Part shown: positions 54,960 to 63,868 of the stretch, in pieces
How the letters are laid out: each line of letters begins with the position of its first letter
Position numbering within the stretch: position 1 is the stretch's first letter
Assembly (NCBI GenBank): GCA_012840085.1
Contig: DUMB01000004.1
Location: forward strand, 1-64,000
Direction of reading: 5' to 3'
Length of the DNA stretch: 64,000 nucleotides
DNA from: Clostridiaceae bacterium
Lineage (GTDB): Bacteria > Bacillota > Clostridia > Acetivibrionales > DUMB01
Made by a program: the position numbers and the translations under genes
Notes under the pieces: model-generated
What the model was told of the DNA's origin: nothing
Seen by the model: only the letters and a program-made list of their open reading frames with translations
The model's database searches: none

Positions 54960-56030
54960 ATGTTGAATCAAATTAAAATTCAAAAAACCACAACTCCAAA
55001 ACAAAAGCCGGATCAGAATAATCTGGGATTCGGAAAACACTTTACAGACCACATGTTTATCATGGATTATTCAAAAGACAAGGGCTGGCACGATGCAAGG
55101 ATAGTTCCCTATGGTCCATTGGAGATTGACCCTGCTACTATGGTTTTGCACTATGGTCAGGCAATTTTTGAAGGACTGAAAGCATATAGGACGGCAGACG
55201 GAAGGATACTTCTCTTCAGACCGGAAAAAAATATGGAAAGAATAAACAAGTCCAACGACAGAATGTGCATTCCTCCTATTGATGTTGATTTTGGAGTGGA
55301 AGCAATAAAAACTCTTGTCAGTTTGGACAAGGACTGGATTCCCACTGTAGAAGGAACTTCTCTTTATATAAGGCCTTTCATTATTGCAACTGACCCCTAC
55401 CTGGGTGTAAAACCTGCAGATACATACAAATTCATCATTATAATGTCACCAAGCGGTGCCTACTACTCAACCGGAATAAATCCTGTAAAGATTTATGTTG
55501 AAAATAAATATGTTCGTGCAGTAAGAGGCGGAACAGGCTTTGCGAAAACTCCCGGCAATTATGCTGCAAGCCTCAAAGCTCAGGGTATTGCTCATGATAA
55601 AGGTTATGAACAGGTTCTGTGGCTTGACGGAGTTGAGATGAAATACGTTGAAGAAGTTGGTTCGATGAACGTATTCTTTAAAATAAATGGAGAAGTTATT
55701 ACTCCTTCTCTTGACGGAAGTATCCTGCCAGGCATAACTAGAGAATCGGTTATTCAGCTTCTGAAACACTGGAATATACCTGTAACTGAAAGAAAACTCG
55801 GAATTCAGGAATTATATGACGCTTATAAAGAAGGCAGGCTTGAAGAAGCATTCGGTACAGGAACGGCAGCAGTAATATCTCCAATAGGTGAGCTGAACTG
55901 GAATGATCATGTCATGACTATAAACAATGGAGAAATCGGAGAGCTGGCAACAAGGATTTATAATACAATAACAGGTATTCAGAGCGGTAAAATACAGGAT
56001 GAATTTGGATGGACTACCGAAGTAAAATAG
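54960..56030 (+). CDS. ilvE: Branched-chain amino acid aminotransferase
   Basis: 356 residues, class IV PLP aminotransferase of the longer BCAT group. Signs: LHYGQAIFEGLKAYR, TSLYIRPFIIATDPYLGVK, GFAKTPGNYAASLKAQ (PLP Lys region is GGTGFAKTPGNYAAS), and EEAFGTGTAAVISPIG. It transfers the amino group in Ile, Leu and Val synthesis. The first ~20 residues are not conserved-looking. Ends in a strong terminator. Confidence 0.96.
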   Translation: MLNQIKIQKTTTPKQKPDQNNLGFGKHFTDHMFIMDYSKDKGWHDARIVPYGPLEIDPATMVLHYGQAIFEGLKAYRTADGRILLFRPEKNMERINKSNDRMCIPPIDVDFGVEAIKTLVSLDKDWIPTVEGTSLYIRPFIIATDPYLGVKPADTYKFIIIMSPSGAYYSTGINPVKIYVENKYVRAVRGGTGFAKTPGNYAASLKAQGIAHDKGYEQVLWLDGVEMKYVEEVGSMNVFFKINGEVITPSLDGSILPGITRESVIQLLKHWNIPVTERKLGIQELYDAYKEGRLEEAFGTGTAAVISPIGELNWNDHVMTINNGEIGELATRIYNTITGIQSGKIQDEFGWTTEVK

Positions 56031-56056
56031 AAGGCTTATGGGGATACACTTTAATG

Positions 56057-56080
56057 AAAAAGGGCAACAGCCCTTTTTTT
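56057..56080 (+). terminator. ilvE terminator
   Basis: AAAAAGGGC (56057-56065) pairs with GCCCTTTTT (56070-56078) around the loop AACA, with a long T-run. Textbook intrinsic terminator. Confidence 0.92.
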
Positions 56081-56148
56081 TATGGTATAAAGTCAGCTTA
56101 TTTTAATAAAATCATTATAGGTGTTTTTTTCTTTTTTGGGGGTATTGA

Positions 56149-57435
56149 ATGAATACATTGCTTATAGTTGCACTGTGCGTTTTTCCTGCAATATTCGTTT
56201 TACGGGGAAAAACAAAAAAGGTTGTGTATATCAAACAGCTTGCACTGCCTGTCATCTGTACAGCATTTATTTTATGCCTGGTTGTTCTTTCAGATAAAGC
56301 ATTGAAAGCTGCAGCAAGCGGCCTGAAGTTATGGCTTAATGTCGTGGTTCCATCATTGTTCCCATTTTTCGTTGCATCAGATTTGTTGAATACCACAGGT
56401 TTTGTCAGAGCAGTGGGAATCCTTCTTGAACCAATAATGAAGCCGCTGTTCAACGTTCCTGGCTGCGGTTCTTTTCCCTTTGCATTGGGAATTGTATCCG
56501 GTTACCCCGTGGGTGCCAAGATTACTGCCAGTATGAGAGCTAAAAATATGCTTACAAAAACTGAAGCGGAGCGGCTGATTGCCTTTACAAACAATTCCGG
56601 CCCTCTCTTTATTATTGGTGCAGTTGCAGCAGGTATGTTCAAAATGCCTTCTGTCGGGCTGTTCCTTTTGCTATGCCACATAGCCGCATGCATTACTGTA
56701 GGTATCCTTTTCAGATTTTACGGAATAAAAAGCAAAAGAAACAGAAAGCTTGCTAAAGTATCGTCTGGCGAAAACAGTGCAAGTATTTTTAAAAGATTTA
56801 AACAGGAATTATTCAGGTCACCTTCACATGATTCACAAAACTTTGGAACTATCCTTGCAAGTGCAATAAGAGATTCTATAATGACTATTCTTTCAATAGG
56901 AGGATTCATCATACTTTTTTCTGTAATTATAAACCTTCTCAGAGAAACAGGATTGATAAAGGCTGCCTCAATGCTGCTGGAACCGCTTCTTTCACCTGTT
57001 GGAATCAGCAATGACATAATAACATCTGTGTTGAGCGGTTTTTTCGAAATAACCACTGGCACCAATCTGGTAAGCACTGCAGAGGCTACCGTGACGCAAA
57101 AACTATGTGCGGCAAGCCTTATAATCGGCTGGGCCGGGCTCTCTGTACATTCACAGGTTTTGAGCATAATTAGTACAACCGACCTCAGCATAAAACCTTA
57201 CCTCTTTGGTAAACTTCTCCAGGGAATTATTTCAGCATTTTACACTTTTATCGGCATAAAAACAGCCGGACATCTTTTTTTGAAAGCACAACCGGTGTTC
57301 TCGCACTTTCAGACTGACAACTGGCAAACTTCCCTCATAATATCGACAAGCTGCCTTGTACTATCAATCTTACTGTTATTGACGTTAATAATTATATGTA
57401 TTTTAGGAATATGCCTGGGAAAAACGAGTAAATAA
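56149..57435 (+). CDS. ylbJ: Sporulation integral membrane protein YlbJ
   Basis: 428 residues, eight or more membrane segments with two nucleoside-transporter gate-like halves (GIVSGYPVGAKITASM and NSGPLFIIGAVAAGMF; FFEITTGTNLVS and GWAGLSVHSQ). YlbJ is a sigma-E-dependent protein needed for spore cortex integrity. GGGGG precedes the ATG. Its stop abuts the stop of the convergent coiled-coil gene with no gap. Confidence 0.94.
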   Translation: MNTLLIVALCVFPAIFVLRGKTKKVVYIKQLALPVICTAFILCLVVLSDKALKAAASGLKLWLNVVVPSLFPFFVASDLLNTTGFVRAVGILLEPIMKPLFNVPGCGSFPFALGIVSGYPVGAKITASMRAKNMLTKTEAERLIAFTNNSGPLFIIGAVAAGMFKMPSVGLFLLLCHIAACITVGILFRFYGIKSKRNRKLAKVSSGENSASIFKRFKQELFRSPSHDSQNFGTILASAIRDSIMTILSIGGFIILFSVIINLLRETGLIKAASMLLEPLLSPVGISNDIITSVLSGFFEITTGTNLVSTAEATVTQKLCAASLIIGWAGLSVHSQVLSIISTTDLSIKPYLFGKLLQGIISAFYTFIGIKTAGHLFLKAQPVFSHFQTDNWQTSLIISTSCLVLSILLLLTLIIICILGICLGKTSK

Positions 57436-57873
57436 CTATTTAAGCTCCTCACGGTTCATCTTCAGCACTTCCATGGTATCCCTCAGTATGTCTTCAACTT
57501 TATTGAGGATACTGTCAGCGTATTCCCGTGTCCCAAGCCTTATGTCTCTGGCATTCTTCTGGGCATTCGAAATAATTTCGTTGGCCTGTTCATATGCCTT
57601 CTTGGTAATCTCATGCTCATCTACAAGGGATGCTATTTTATTTTCCGCATCCTTTATTATATTGTTTGCTTCCTTCTGCGCCTCAAGAAGAATCCTCTGC
57701 CTTTCATCTTTCACCCATTTTGCCTGCTTGATATCGTCAGGTAGCTTAAGTCGCATTTCTTTTATGATTTCCAGTACTTCTTCCCTGTCAACAAGACATT
57801 TCCCAGAAAATGGCACAGAGGGAGCCTTTTCCAATAGATCCTCCAGAGTTTCTAATATAGCTAGAATCTCCAT
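57436..57873 (-). CDS. Coiled-coil protein, V-ATPase subunit H-like
   Basis: 145 residues. Residues 1-45 have VDREEVLEIIKEMRLKLPDD; 50-140 are a continuous coiled coil (LLEAQKEANNIIKDAENKIA, repeated AxxII/AxxIxxxA). Such genes after coaD are often called ATPase, but no nucleotide motif is present; DivIVA/GvpQ-like scaffolds are equally likely. Function unknown. Convergent, gapless with ylbJ. Confidence 0.8.
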   Translation of the reverse strand: MEILAILETLEDLLEKAPSVPFSGKCLVDREEVLEIIKEMRLKLPDDIKQAKWVKDERQRILLEAQKEANNIIKDAENKIASLVDEHEITKKAYEQANEIISNAQKNARDIRLGTREYADSILNKVEDILRDTMEVLKMNREELK

Positions 57874-57990
57874 TACATTTCCTCCCCGGCTTGTTTTGTG
57901 AAGCCTGTGGCGGCTTCAATCACAAGTATTTATTTATCCAACTTTATACTAAACCCTTTAAATATTCAACTTTTATTTTCAAGAAAAAAT

Positions 57991-58476
57991 TCATCTTTTA
58001 TCTTCAAACTTTTTCATAATAATGTCTTTGATACAATCAGGTACCAACCCGTCAATATTCCCCTTATTGCGTGCAAGTTCCTTCACTGCACTTGAGCTTA
58101 AGTAAGAATAATTAATGCTGGTAACCAAAAACAGAGTTTCAATGTTGGGATCCTGATTTTTGTTCAGCAATGCCATTTGAAACTCATATTCAAAATCTGA
58201 TAACGCACGCAATCCTTTAATAACAAAATCGGCATTTCTTTTCTTTACATAATCAATCAGCAGACCTGAAAAGCTGTCTATCTCAATATCCGGTCTGTCT
58301 TTCAATGCAAGCTTTAACAGGTTGACCCTTTCTTCAGTTGTAAATAAAGGCTTTTTACTCTCGTTGTTTCCTACTGCAACTATCAGTTTATCACATATCT
58401 TTGATGCCCTGTATATAATATCCAAATGACCACATGTCACCGGGTCAAAACTTCCTGGGTATATGCATATTTTCAA
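57991..58476 (-). CDS. coaD: Phosphopantetheine adenylyltransferase
   Basis: 161 residues. Makes dephospho-CoA. Nucleotidyl transferase motifs [16 protein letters not shown] and [20 protein letters not shown] (SSxxVK), with [11 protein letters not shown] and [19 protein letters not shown] between. Lies after rsmD, the usual pairing. Confidence 0.97.
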   Translation of the reverse strand: MKICIYPGSFDPVTCGHLDIIYRASKICDKLIVAVGNNESKKPLFTTEERVNLLKLALKDRPDIEIDSFSGLLIDYVKKRNADFVIKGLRALSDFEYEFQMALLNKNQDPNIETLFLVTSINYSYLSSSAVKELARNKGNIDGLVPDCIKDIIMKKFEDKR

Positions 58477-58566
58477 TAAGTTCTACCACCTTTGCTCCAA
58501 TAAATTTGTGTTGCTTGGTTAATGCTCTTTTACACTTCAATTATCAATACTCTTTTATAATTTCTT

Positions 58567-59130
58567 TTATAATTCATCCACCGGTTTATAAAATGACAAA
58601 ACAGTTTCCCCGTACCTCCTGCTTGAAATCAGCCTGAGCTTTCCCGACTCTTCAGGAACACTATCCCAAATACAGTGTTCAGCTATCACTATTCCATTTT
58701 TTTTAATTATATCATTTTTAGCTAAAATATTTAATGTTTCAACAATAAAATTTTTCTTATATGGTGGGTCCATAAAAATTATATCATACATATTATTTTG
58801 TGCCGCCAGTTTGCTAATAATGAACTGTACATTCCCATTAATAACAGTTCCTTTATCCTGCATCTTCGTATGCTGAAGATTCTCATTAATAATACGGCAG
58901 GCTTCCCTGCTGTTATCCACAAACACAGCAGATACTGCACCTCTGCTCAATGCCTCTATTCCCAGATTGCCGGTGCCTGCATAAAGGTCAAGCACCTCCG
59001 CATCGGGTATGTAACTTGCTATAATACTGAATAATGCCTCCTTCACTTTGTCTGAAGTAGGTCTTGTAGCATCTCCATTAAGTGTTTTTAATTTATGGCC
59101 TTTTGCTATTCCGGATATTACTCTTAAAAT
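58567..59130 (-). CDS. rsmD: 16S rRNA (guanine966-N2)-methyltransferase RsmD, AUU start
   Basis: 188 residues if translation begins at ATT 59128-59130. The frame upstream of GTG 59046 encodes RVISGIAKGHKLKTLNG, then TRPTSDKVKEALFS, the conserved RsmD N-terminus. No ATG, GTG or TTG occurs between the in-frame TAG at 59143-59145 and this block; GGAGGAG ends 6 bases before the ATT. Catalytic motifs are VLDLYAGTGNLGIEALSRGA and FMDPPYKK. A GTG start would remove 28 conserved residues. Confidence 0.88.
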   Translation of the reverse strand: MLRVISGIAKGHKLKTLNGDATRPTSDKVKEALFSIIASYIPDAEVLDLYAGTGNLGIEALSRGAVSAVFVDNSREACRIINENLQHTKMQDKGTVINGNVQFIISKLAAQNNMYDIIFMDPPYKKNFIVETLNILAKNDIIKKNGIVIAEHCIWDSVPEESGKLRLISSRRYGETVLSFYKPVDEL

Positions 59131-59175
59131 ATTACTCTCCTCCTACTCTGAATCCTGCTGATATGCTAAAATTTA

Positions 59176-61242
59176 TTACACGCTCAGAAACTTTTCTTTT
59201 ATTTTATCCTTTAATAATCTGTTCTCTGGCTTTTCCAGGAATCTATCTTCTTCCATAATCTCTAAAGCTGCTTTCTGTGCTTTTTTTAAAATCTCAACAT
59301 CCCTATACAGATTGGCAATTTTCAGGTCCGGTATTCCATGCTGCCTTGTACCAAAGAAATCTCCCGGCCCCCTTAGTTCCAGGTCTTTTTCGGAAATAAC
59401 GAAACCATCATTAGTTTTTTCCATTACACTCATTCTCTGCCTGGCAATTTCCGTATCACTGGCATTATACAATATGCAGTATGACTGATGTTCTCCCCTT
59501 CCTACACGGCCTCTCAGCTGGTGCAGCTGAGCCAGTCCGAACCTTTCAGCATTTTCAATAACCATAACAGTCGCATTGGGAACATTGACACCTACTTCTA
59601 TTACTGTGGTTGATACCAGGATATTAATTTCCCCTTTAACAAATCTGCTCATGATATCCTCTTTTTCATTTGGTTTCATCCTTCCATGGATAAGTCCTAC
59701 ATTCAAATCAGGAAAATCTTTTGTAGCTATGCGTTCGGCCGTTTCAAGAGCCGATTTGGCATCAACCGCGTCTGATTCCTCCACCAGTGGGCATACTATA
59801 TACACCTGCCTCCCTTCCTGCACCTGCCGGCGTATAAAATTGTTTATCCTTGTGCGCATTGTTTCATCAACTGCATAAGTCTTTACCGGCTTTCTGCCAG
59901 GCGGAAGTTCGTCAATTATAGATATATCCAGATCGCCGTAAAGTATTAATGCAAGAGTTCTGGGAATTGGGGTTGCTGTCATAACAATCACATCCGGATT
60001 TTCACCTTTCATCGATAGTGCAGTCCTTTGCCTTACCCCGAAACGGTGCTGCTCATCAGTAACAACAAGCCCAAGCTGCTTAAACTCAACATTGTCTTCA
60101 ATCAAAGCATGGGTACCTATTACTATGTCTATACTTCCGTCCTTCAATCCTTCGATTATTTCCTTTTTTTCGCTTTTAGTGACACTTCCGGTAAGAAGTA
60201 CGGTCTTTATTCCCCATTTTTCCATAAGCGGATTGATTGATTTATAGTGCTGCTCAGCAAGTATTTCCGTAGGAACCATAAGAGTTCCCTGATATCCGCT
60301 TCTGACAGCTTTGAAAAGGGCAAGTACTGCCACTATTGTCTTTCCCGAACCTACATCTCCCTGAACAAGCCTGTTCATTATTTTTGGGCTTTCCATATCT
60401 TTCTCAATTTCCGCAAACACCTTTTTCTGGGCTGAGGTCAGCTCAAAGGGCAATTCCTTTATAAATTTTTCCATATCCGGTGTCTTTTTAAAAACGATAC
60501 CCTTACCGGCATTTTCCAGTGTGTTCTTTATGTTTAAAAGCCCAAGCTGCAATAAGAGAAATTCTTCGAACACGAGCCTGTATCTTGCGTTTTTAAAATC
60601 CTCATCACTGTTTGGAAAATGTATATTCTGTATGGAATAATTCAGTTCGCTCAAATAGTACTTATTCCGGATTTTTGCAGGTATAGGCTCCTCCAGCTTT
60701 CCCTCCACCAATTCCAGAGCATTTCTTATAACATTTCTGATGGCATTTTGTGTAAGCCGTGCAGTAGCATGGTATATAGGTATTATACGGCACGTGTTTT
60801 TCATTTCCCCGGCCTGTAACTTTTCATATACAGGATTCTGCACTTCCAGGTGACCGTATTTTCTTGTTATTTTTCCGTAGAATACATACCTTTCCCCAAC
60901 CTTGAAAGTTTTTTTCAAAAAGCTGTGGTTGTACCATGTTGCTATAATCGTTCCCGTACCGTCTCTTATAAGCAGCTTCTGTATCGTTAATCCCTTTCTT
61001 GGACGGGTTTCAGTAATTCCAGTAACGACAGTCCCCTCAAAAGAACATTCATCCCCATCCTTCAACTGGATTATGCTCTTTATGCGGCTTCTGTCTTCAT
61101 ATTCCCTTGGAAAATAGTAAATTACATCTTCCACCGTAAAAATGCCTATTTTATTAAACAAAAGGGATTTAGATTCCCCCACCCCTTTTAAGTACCGTAC
61201 AGATTTCCCAAGAACACTCTTTATGTTCGTGCCTGCGTCCAT
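59176..61242 (-). CDS. recG: ATP-dependent DNA helicase RecG
   Basis: 688 residues. N-terminal wedge/OB domain (SFEGTVVTGITETRPRKGL), helicase motifs GDVGSGKTIVAV (Walker A), TDEQHRFGVRQR (DEQH box), VMTATPIPRTLALILYGD, STTVIEVGVNVPNA and QLRGRVGRGEHQSYC, then the LELRGPGDFFGTRQHG hook. Remodels stalled forks and Holliday junctions. AGGAGA precedes the start. Confidence 0.97.
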   Translation of the reverse strand: MDAGTNIKSVLGKSVRYLKGVGESKSLLFNKIGIFTVEDVIYYFPREYEDRSRIKSIIQLKDGDECSFEGTVVTGITETRPRKGLTIQKLLIRDGTGTIIATWYNHSFLKKTFKVGERYVFYGKITRKYGHLEVQNPVYEKLQAGEMKNTCRIIPIYHATARLTQNAIRNVIRNALELVEGKLEEPIPAKIRNKYYLSELNYSIQNIHFPNSDEDFKNARYRLVFEEFLLLQLGLLNIKNTLENAGKGIVFKKTPDMEKFIKELPFELTSAQKKVFAEIEKDMESPKIMNRLVQGDVGSGKTIVAVLALFKAVRSGYQGTLMVPTEILAEQHYKSINPLMEKWGIKTVLLTGSVTKSEKKEIIEGLKDGSIDIVIGTHALIEDNVEFKQLGLVVTDEQHRFGVRQRTALSMKGENPDVIVMTATPIPRTLALILYGDLDISIIDELPPGRKPVKTYAVDETMRTRINNFIRRQVQEGRQVYIVCPLVEESDAVDAKSALETAERIATKDFPDLNVGLIHGRMKPNEKEDIMSRFVKGEINILVSTTVIEVGVNVPNATVMVIENAERFGLAQLHQLRGRVGRGEHQSYCILYNASDTEIARQRMSVMEKTNDGFVISEKDLELRGPGDFFGTRQHGIPDLKIANLYRDVEILKKAQKAALEIMEEDRFLEKPENRLLKDKIKEKFLSV

Positions 61243-61693
61243 CCAGGATTCTCCTTACTCTTGATTCTCCTTTTATTTTATTCTTCCTACTCTTTGCTAA
61301 TTTGTGCAGCCACTCTATGATTGCAAGCTCTTTCTGAGTGCAAGCTCTTAATGGCATTGCATTAATTTACAATAATGAATTTATTTATATTCTATTATAC
61401 AAGAATAATTTTTTCTATAAAATTATGTAATAGAATTTTAATTGTCATACATAATAAGCTTTAGGTTTCATAGTTTTATAATCTCATAATTATGATATAC
61501 TATAAAGATGTAGTTGAAGTCCGACATAGTTGAAACCGGTTTTTTGCTGTTTAGAACAGTAAGTATCTTTTTCCGATTAAAAAAACTTGCTATTATCAGC
61601 ACCAATATGTTACAATATATGTTGTTTTGGTCGATTAACTTTATAAAGATTTTTTGAAATATTTCTCCCAGTTTAAAGGAGGTGTAATTATAG
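61243..61693. other. Divergent spacer, recG to rpmB
   Basis: About 450 bases with no supported gene. A frame at 61169-61357 (minus) overlaps recG and lacks a binding site. A weak TATACT at 61497-61502 might be the rpmB -10. The rpmB ribosome site is AAAGGAGG at 61675-61682. Confidence 0.6.
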
Positions 61694-61882
61694 ATGGCAA
61701 AGTGTCAGATCTGCAGCAAAGAAACACGTTTCGGCAACACTCGCAGCCACGCGATGAATGCCAACAGCCGTACTTGGAAAGCAAATATAAGAAAAGTTAG
61801 GGTTGTAGAAAACGGAGCCTCCAAGACAATTAGCATATGTACAAGATGCTTGCGCTCAGGCAAGGTTACCAGAGCGGTATAA
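61694..61882 (+). CDS. rpmB: 50S ribosomal protein L28
   Basis: 62 residues, standard length. MAKCQICSKETRFGNTRSHA with a Cys pair, and a second pair formed by ICTRCLRSG, so this is the zinc-binding (C+) form. AAAGGAGG precedes the start. Confidence 0.98.
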   Translation: MAKCQICSKETRFGNTRSHAMNANSRTWKANIRKVRVVENGASKTISICTRCLRSGKVTRAV

Positions 61883-61941
61883 CATTATTGTGGGATTAAA
61901 TCAAATTTAGCATTAAGAATTTTATAATAATACCAGAATAA

Positions 61942-61980
61942 CAAAAATAAAAAAAGCGTCAAACGCTTTTTTTATTTTTG
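61942..61980. terminator. Bidirectional terminator between rpmB and spoVM
   Basis: A perfect 18-bp stem (61942-61959 with 61963-61980) with a 3-base loop. The arms carry A- and T-runs flanking AGCGT/ACGCT, so it can terminate both the rpmB transcript and the opposing spoVM transcript. Confidence 0.92.
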
Positions 61981-62002
61981 TTATTTTATAGAATTTAAGT
62001 TT

Positions 62003-62077
62003 TTATAACCCCATGCCAAAAATCACTTTAAGTATTTTCCCGAAAAATTTAGGTACCTTCATCACAACAACCTTCAT
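62003..62077 (-). CDS. spoVM: SpoVM, 24-residue spore-membrane peptide
   Basis: ATG at 62077 behind GGAGGAG (7-base spacing). The peptide is MKVVVMKVPKFF, then GKILKVIFGMGL. It matches SpoVM: amphipathic helix, Pro9 conserved, FxxGxxK/R pattern. SpoVM recognises the convex forespore membrane and recruits SpoIVA for coat assembly. The Bacillus gene also neighbours rpmB. Too short for length-filtered gene prediction. Confidence 0.9.
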   Translation of the reverse strand: MKVVVMKVPKFFGKILKVIFGMGL

Positions 62078-62152
62078 TACAGCACTCCTCCCAGCCAAAA
62101 GGATCAATTCACTAGTATTATATTTTTAAGATTCATTTTTGGTGTTTGTCCA

Positions 62153-63817
62153 TTAAGAAATTTCATATACTTTTAGCAGCTCTGCCTTCTTCACACAATT
62201 CCTGCCTGAGGCTTTAGCTTTATAGAGAGCATCATCTGCAGTGCTTATAAGCTCTATTTCATTAGTTGCGCAATCATCAAAACAAGATACTCCGAAACTC
62301 AAAGTAACTGACTGTTTGTAACTAATTTCGCCTAAAGGTATATTCGCAACCGCCACTCTCAACCTTTCTGCAATTTCATAAGCTTCCTCCAGGTCGGTCC
62401 TCGGGAAAAGTATTACAAATTCCTCTCCTCCGAATCTTGCAAAGATATCTCCTTTTCTTATATACGCCTTTATCGTCCAGGCAATTCTTTTCAAAATCTC
62501 ATCTCCGAACAGGTGGCCATAGGTATCATTAAAAATCTTAAAGTTGTCAACATCATATATTGCCAACGACAGCTTATATCCGCCTTTTACTGCATTCCGG
62601 AATTCATTCTTCAGCAATTCGTTAAAGTAATCTCTGCTGTACACACCCGTAAGGCTGTCAATATAAGCCATATCCTGAAGCTTCTGATAAAGTTGTGCAT
62701 TTTCTATTGCAATTCCCACTTGCTGGCTTATAATATCAAGGAAATTCACATTTTCTTCAGTAAACACATCTGCAAGTTTATGTTCTACAAGAACCACTCC
62801 CACCTTGCCGGTCTTTGTACTGAGTGGCATGCAAACTATTGACTTTATTCCTCTGTCCTTAGTAAAAGAGTACTTTTCAGGCTCCAAATTGTTTTCAATA
62901 AGCGCTTTGCCTGATTTCAACACTTCACGCAGACAATCACTGTTAATATTCTCATTCAAAATTTCAAGTTCTTCGCCGTTATTAATATTTGTAGTATGAA
63001 CTTTAAATTTACCTGTATTCTGGTCATAAAGGATAATTGTTGAATAGGGTACTCCCATCACGCCAATTATAATATCATTTACGTACTTTAACAAGTCCTT
63101 GATATCAAGTATAGAGCTAATTGCCTTAGTAATCTGCTGTAGCGTGAAAAGCTCCGCAACTTTTCCTGCCAGCCTTTTGTTTGATTTTTTCAGCTGGCTG
63201 CAATTATTCTCAAGTTTCTTTAATAAATATGCCTCTTTTTCCTCACTCTTTTTATTGTCATTATAAGCGGTTCCAAATATATTTACGAATATTAATGCTG
63301 TCATATAAAAGAAGACTGTAGCTGATACATGTCCTGTAAATATATATCTGTCAATATCTCTGATACCAAGTATTGAAAACAGCAGTGCAACGTGGATAAG
63401 AAAAGAGTATGCAACAGTTTTTACACCTGTCTTTGTTCCTCTTGCCAAAGTGATCATAAGTATAGTGAACAGTATAACATTAAACGCCCATAATCCAACA
63501 CCTACATATGTAATAAAAAAGGAGACAATAAACAGCCCTAATAACTTATCTATATAACGAATCAAAGCCCTTTTGAAATACCCACGTTTAAAAGCATAGT
63601 GTTTTAAGAGTTGGTAAATCAATACCAGTCCGAGAAAAACCTCTCTGACAATTCTGAGTACACCTTCATCAATTGGATCTATTAAACGGAATTTAAAGAT
63701 ATTTTTAGGGAGAACCACACAAAGTATGCAAATAAATATGAATGTCCAGAAAAATCTGAGGAACATTAGCTCATACTTGCTTTCCCTGTCAGCATTATTA
63801 TATCTGCCAACATTCAT
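62153..63817 (-). CDS. Membrane GAF-GGDEF diguanylate cyclase
   Basis: 554 residues. About six membrane helices (residues 15-190), a short coiled coil, a GAF domain (about 225-375) and a GGDEF domain (about 385-545). The active site is GGEEF, and RKGD five residues before it fits the RxxD product-inhibition site, so it should make c-di-GMP with feedback control. Ligand of the GAF is unknown. GGAGGGG lies 15 bases before the ATG, rather far. Confidence 0.93.
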   Translation of the reverse strand: MNVGRYNNADRESKYELMFLRFFWTFIFICILCVVLPKNIFKFRLIDPIDEGVLRIVREVFLGLVLIYQLLKHYAFKRGYFKRALIRYIDKLLGLFIVSFFITYVGVGLWAFNVILFTILMITLARGTKTGVKTVAYSFLIHVALLFSILGIRDIDRYIFTGHVSATVFFYMTALIFVNIFGTAYNDNKKSEEKEAYLLKKLENNCSQLKKSNKRLAGKVAELFTLQQITKAISSILDIKDLLKYVNDIIIGVMGVPYSTIILYDQNTGKFKVHTTNINNGEELEILNENINSDCLREVLKSGKALIENNLEPEKYSFTKDRGIKSIVCMPLSTKTGKVGVVLVEHKLADVFTEENVNFLDIISQQVGIAIENAQLYQKLQDMAYIDSLTGVYSRDYFNELLKNEFRNAVKGGYKLSLAIYDVDNFKIFNDTYGHLFGDEILKRIAWTIKAYIRKGDIFARFGGEEFVILFPRTDLEEAYEIAERLRVAVANIPLGEISYKQSVTLSFGVSCFDDCATNEIELISTADDALYKAKASGRNCVKKAELLKVYEIS

Positions 63818-63868
63818 TCTAATAATAATACTCCCCTCCAGTTCAAAACCAAAAAATAAGTCAAAAAA

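Noticed and set aside
54741..55052. 103-codon minus-strand frame upstream of ilvE
   Set aside because: Low-complexity Lys/Phe/Leu translation of the T-rich repeat tract, overlapping the ilvE start and promoter.
58567..59046. GTG-started short RsmD
   Set aside because: It removes the conserved RVISG...TRPTSDKV block and has no binding site.
61169..61357. 62-codon minus-strand frame upstream of recG
   Set aside because: Overlaps the recG start in another frame, lacks a ribosome site and resembles nothing known.
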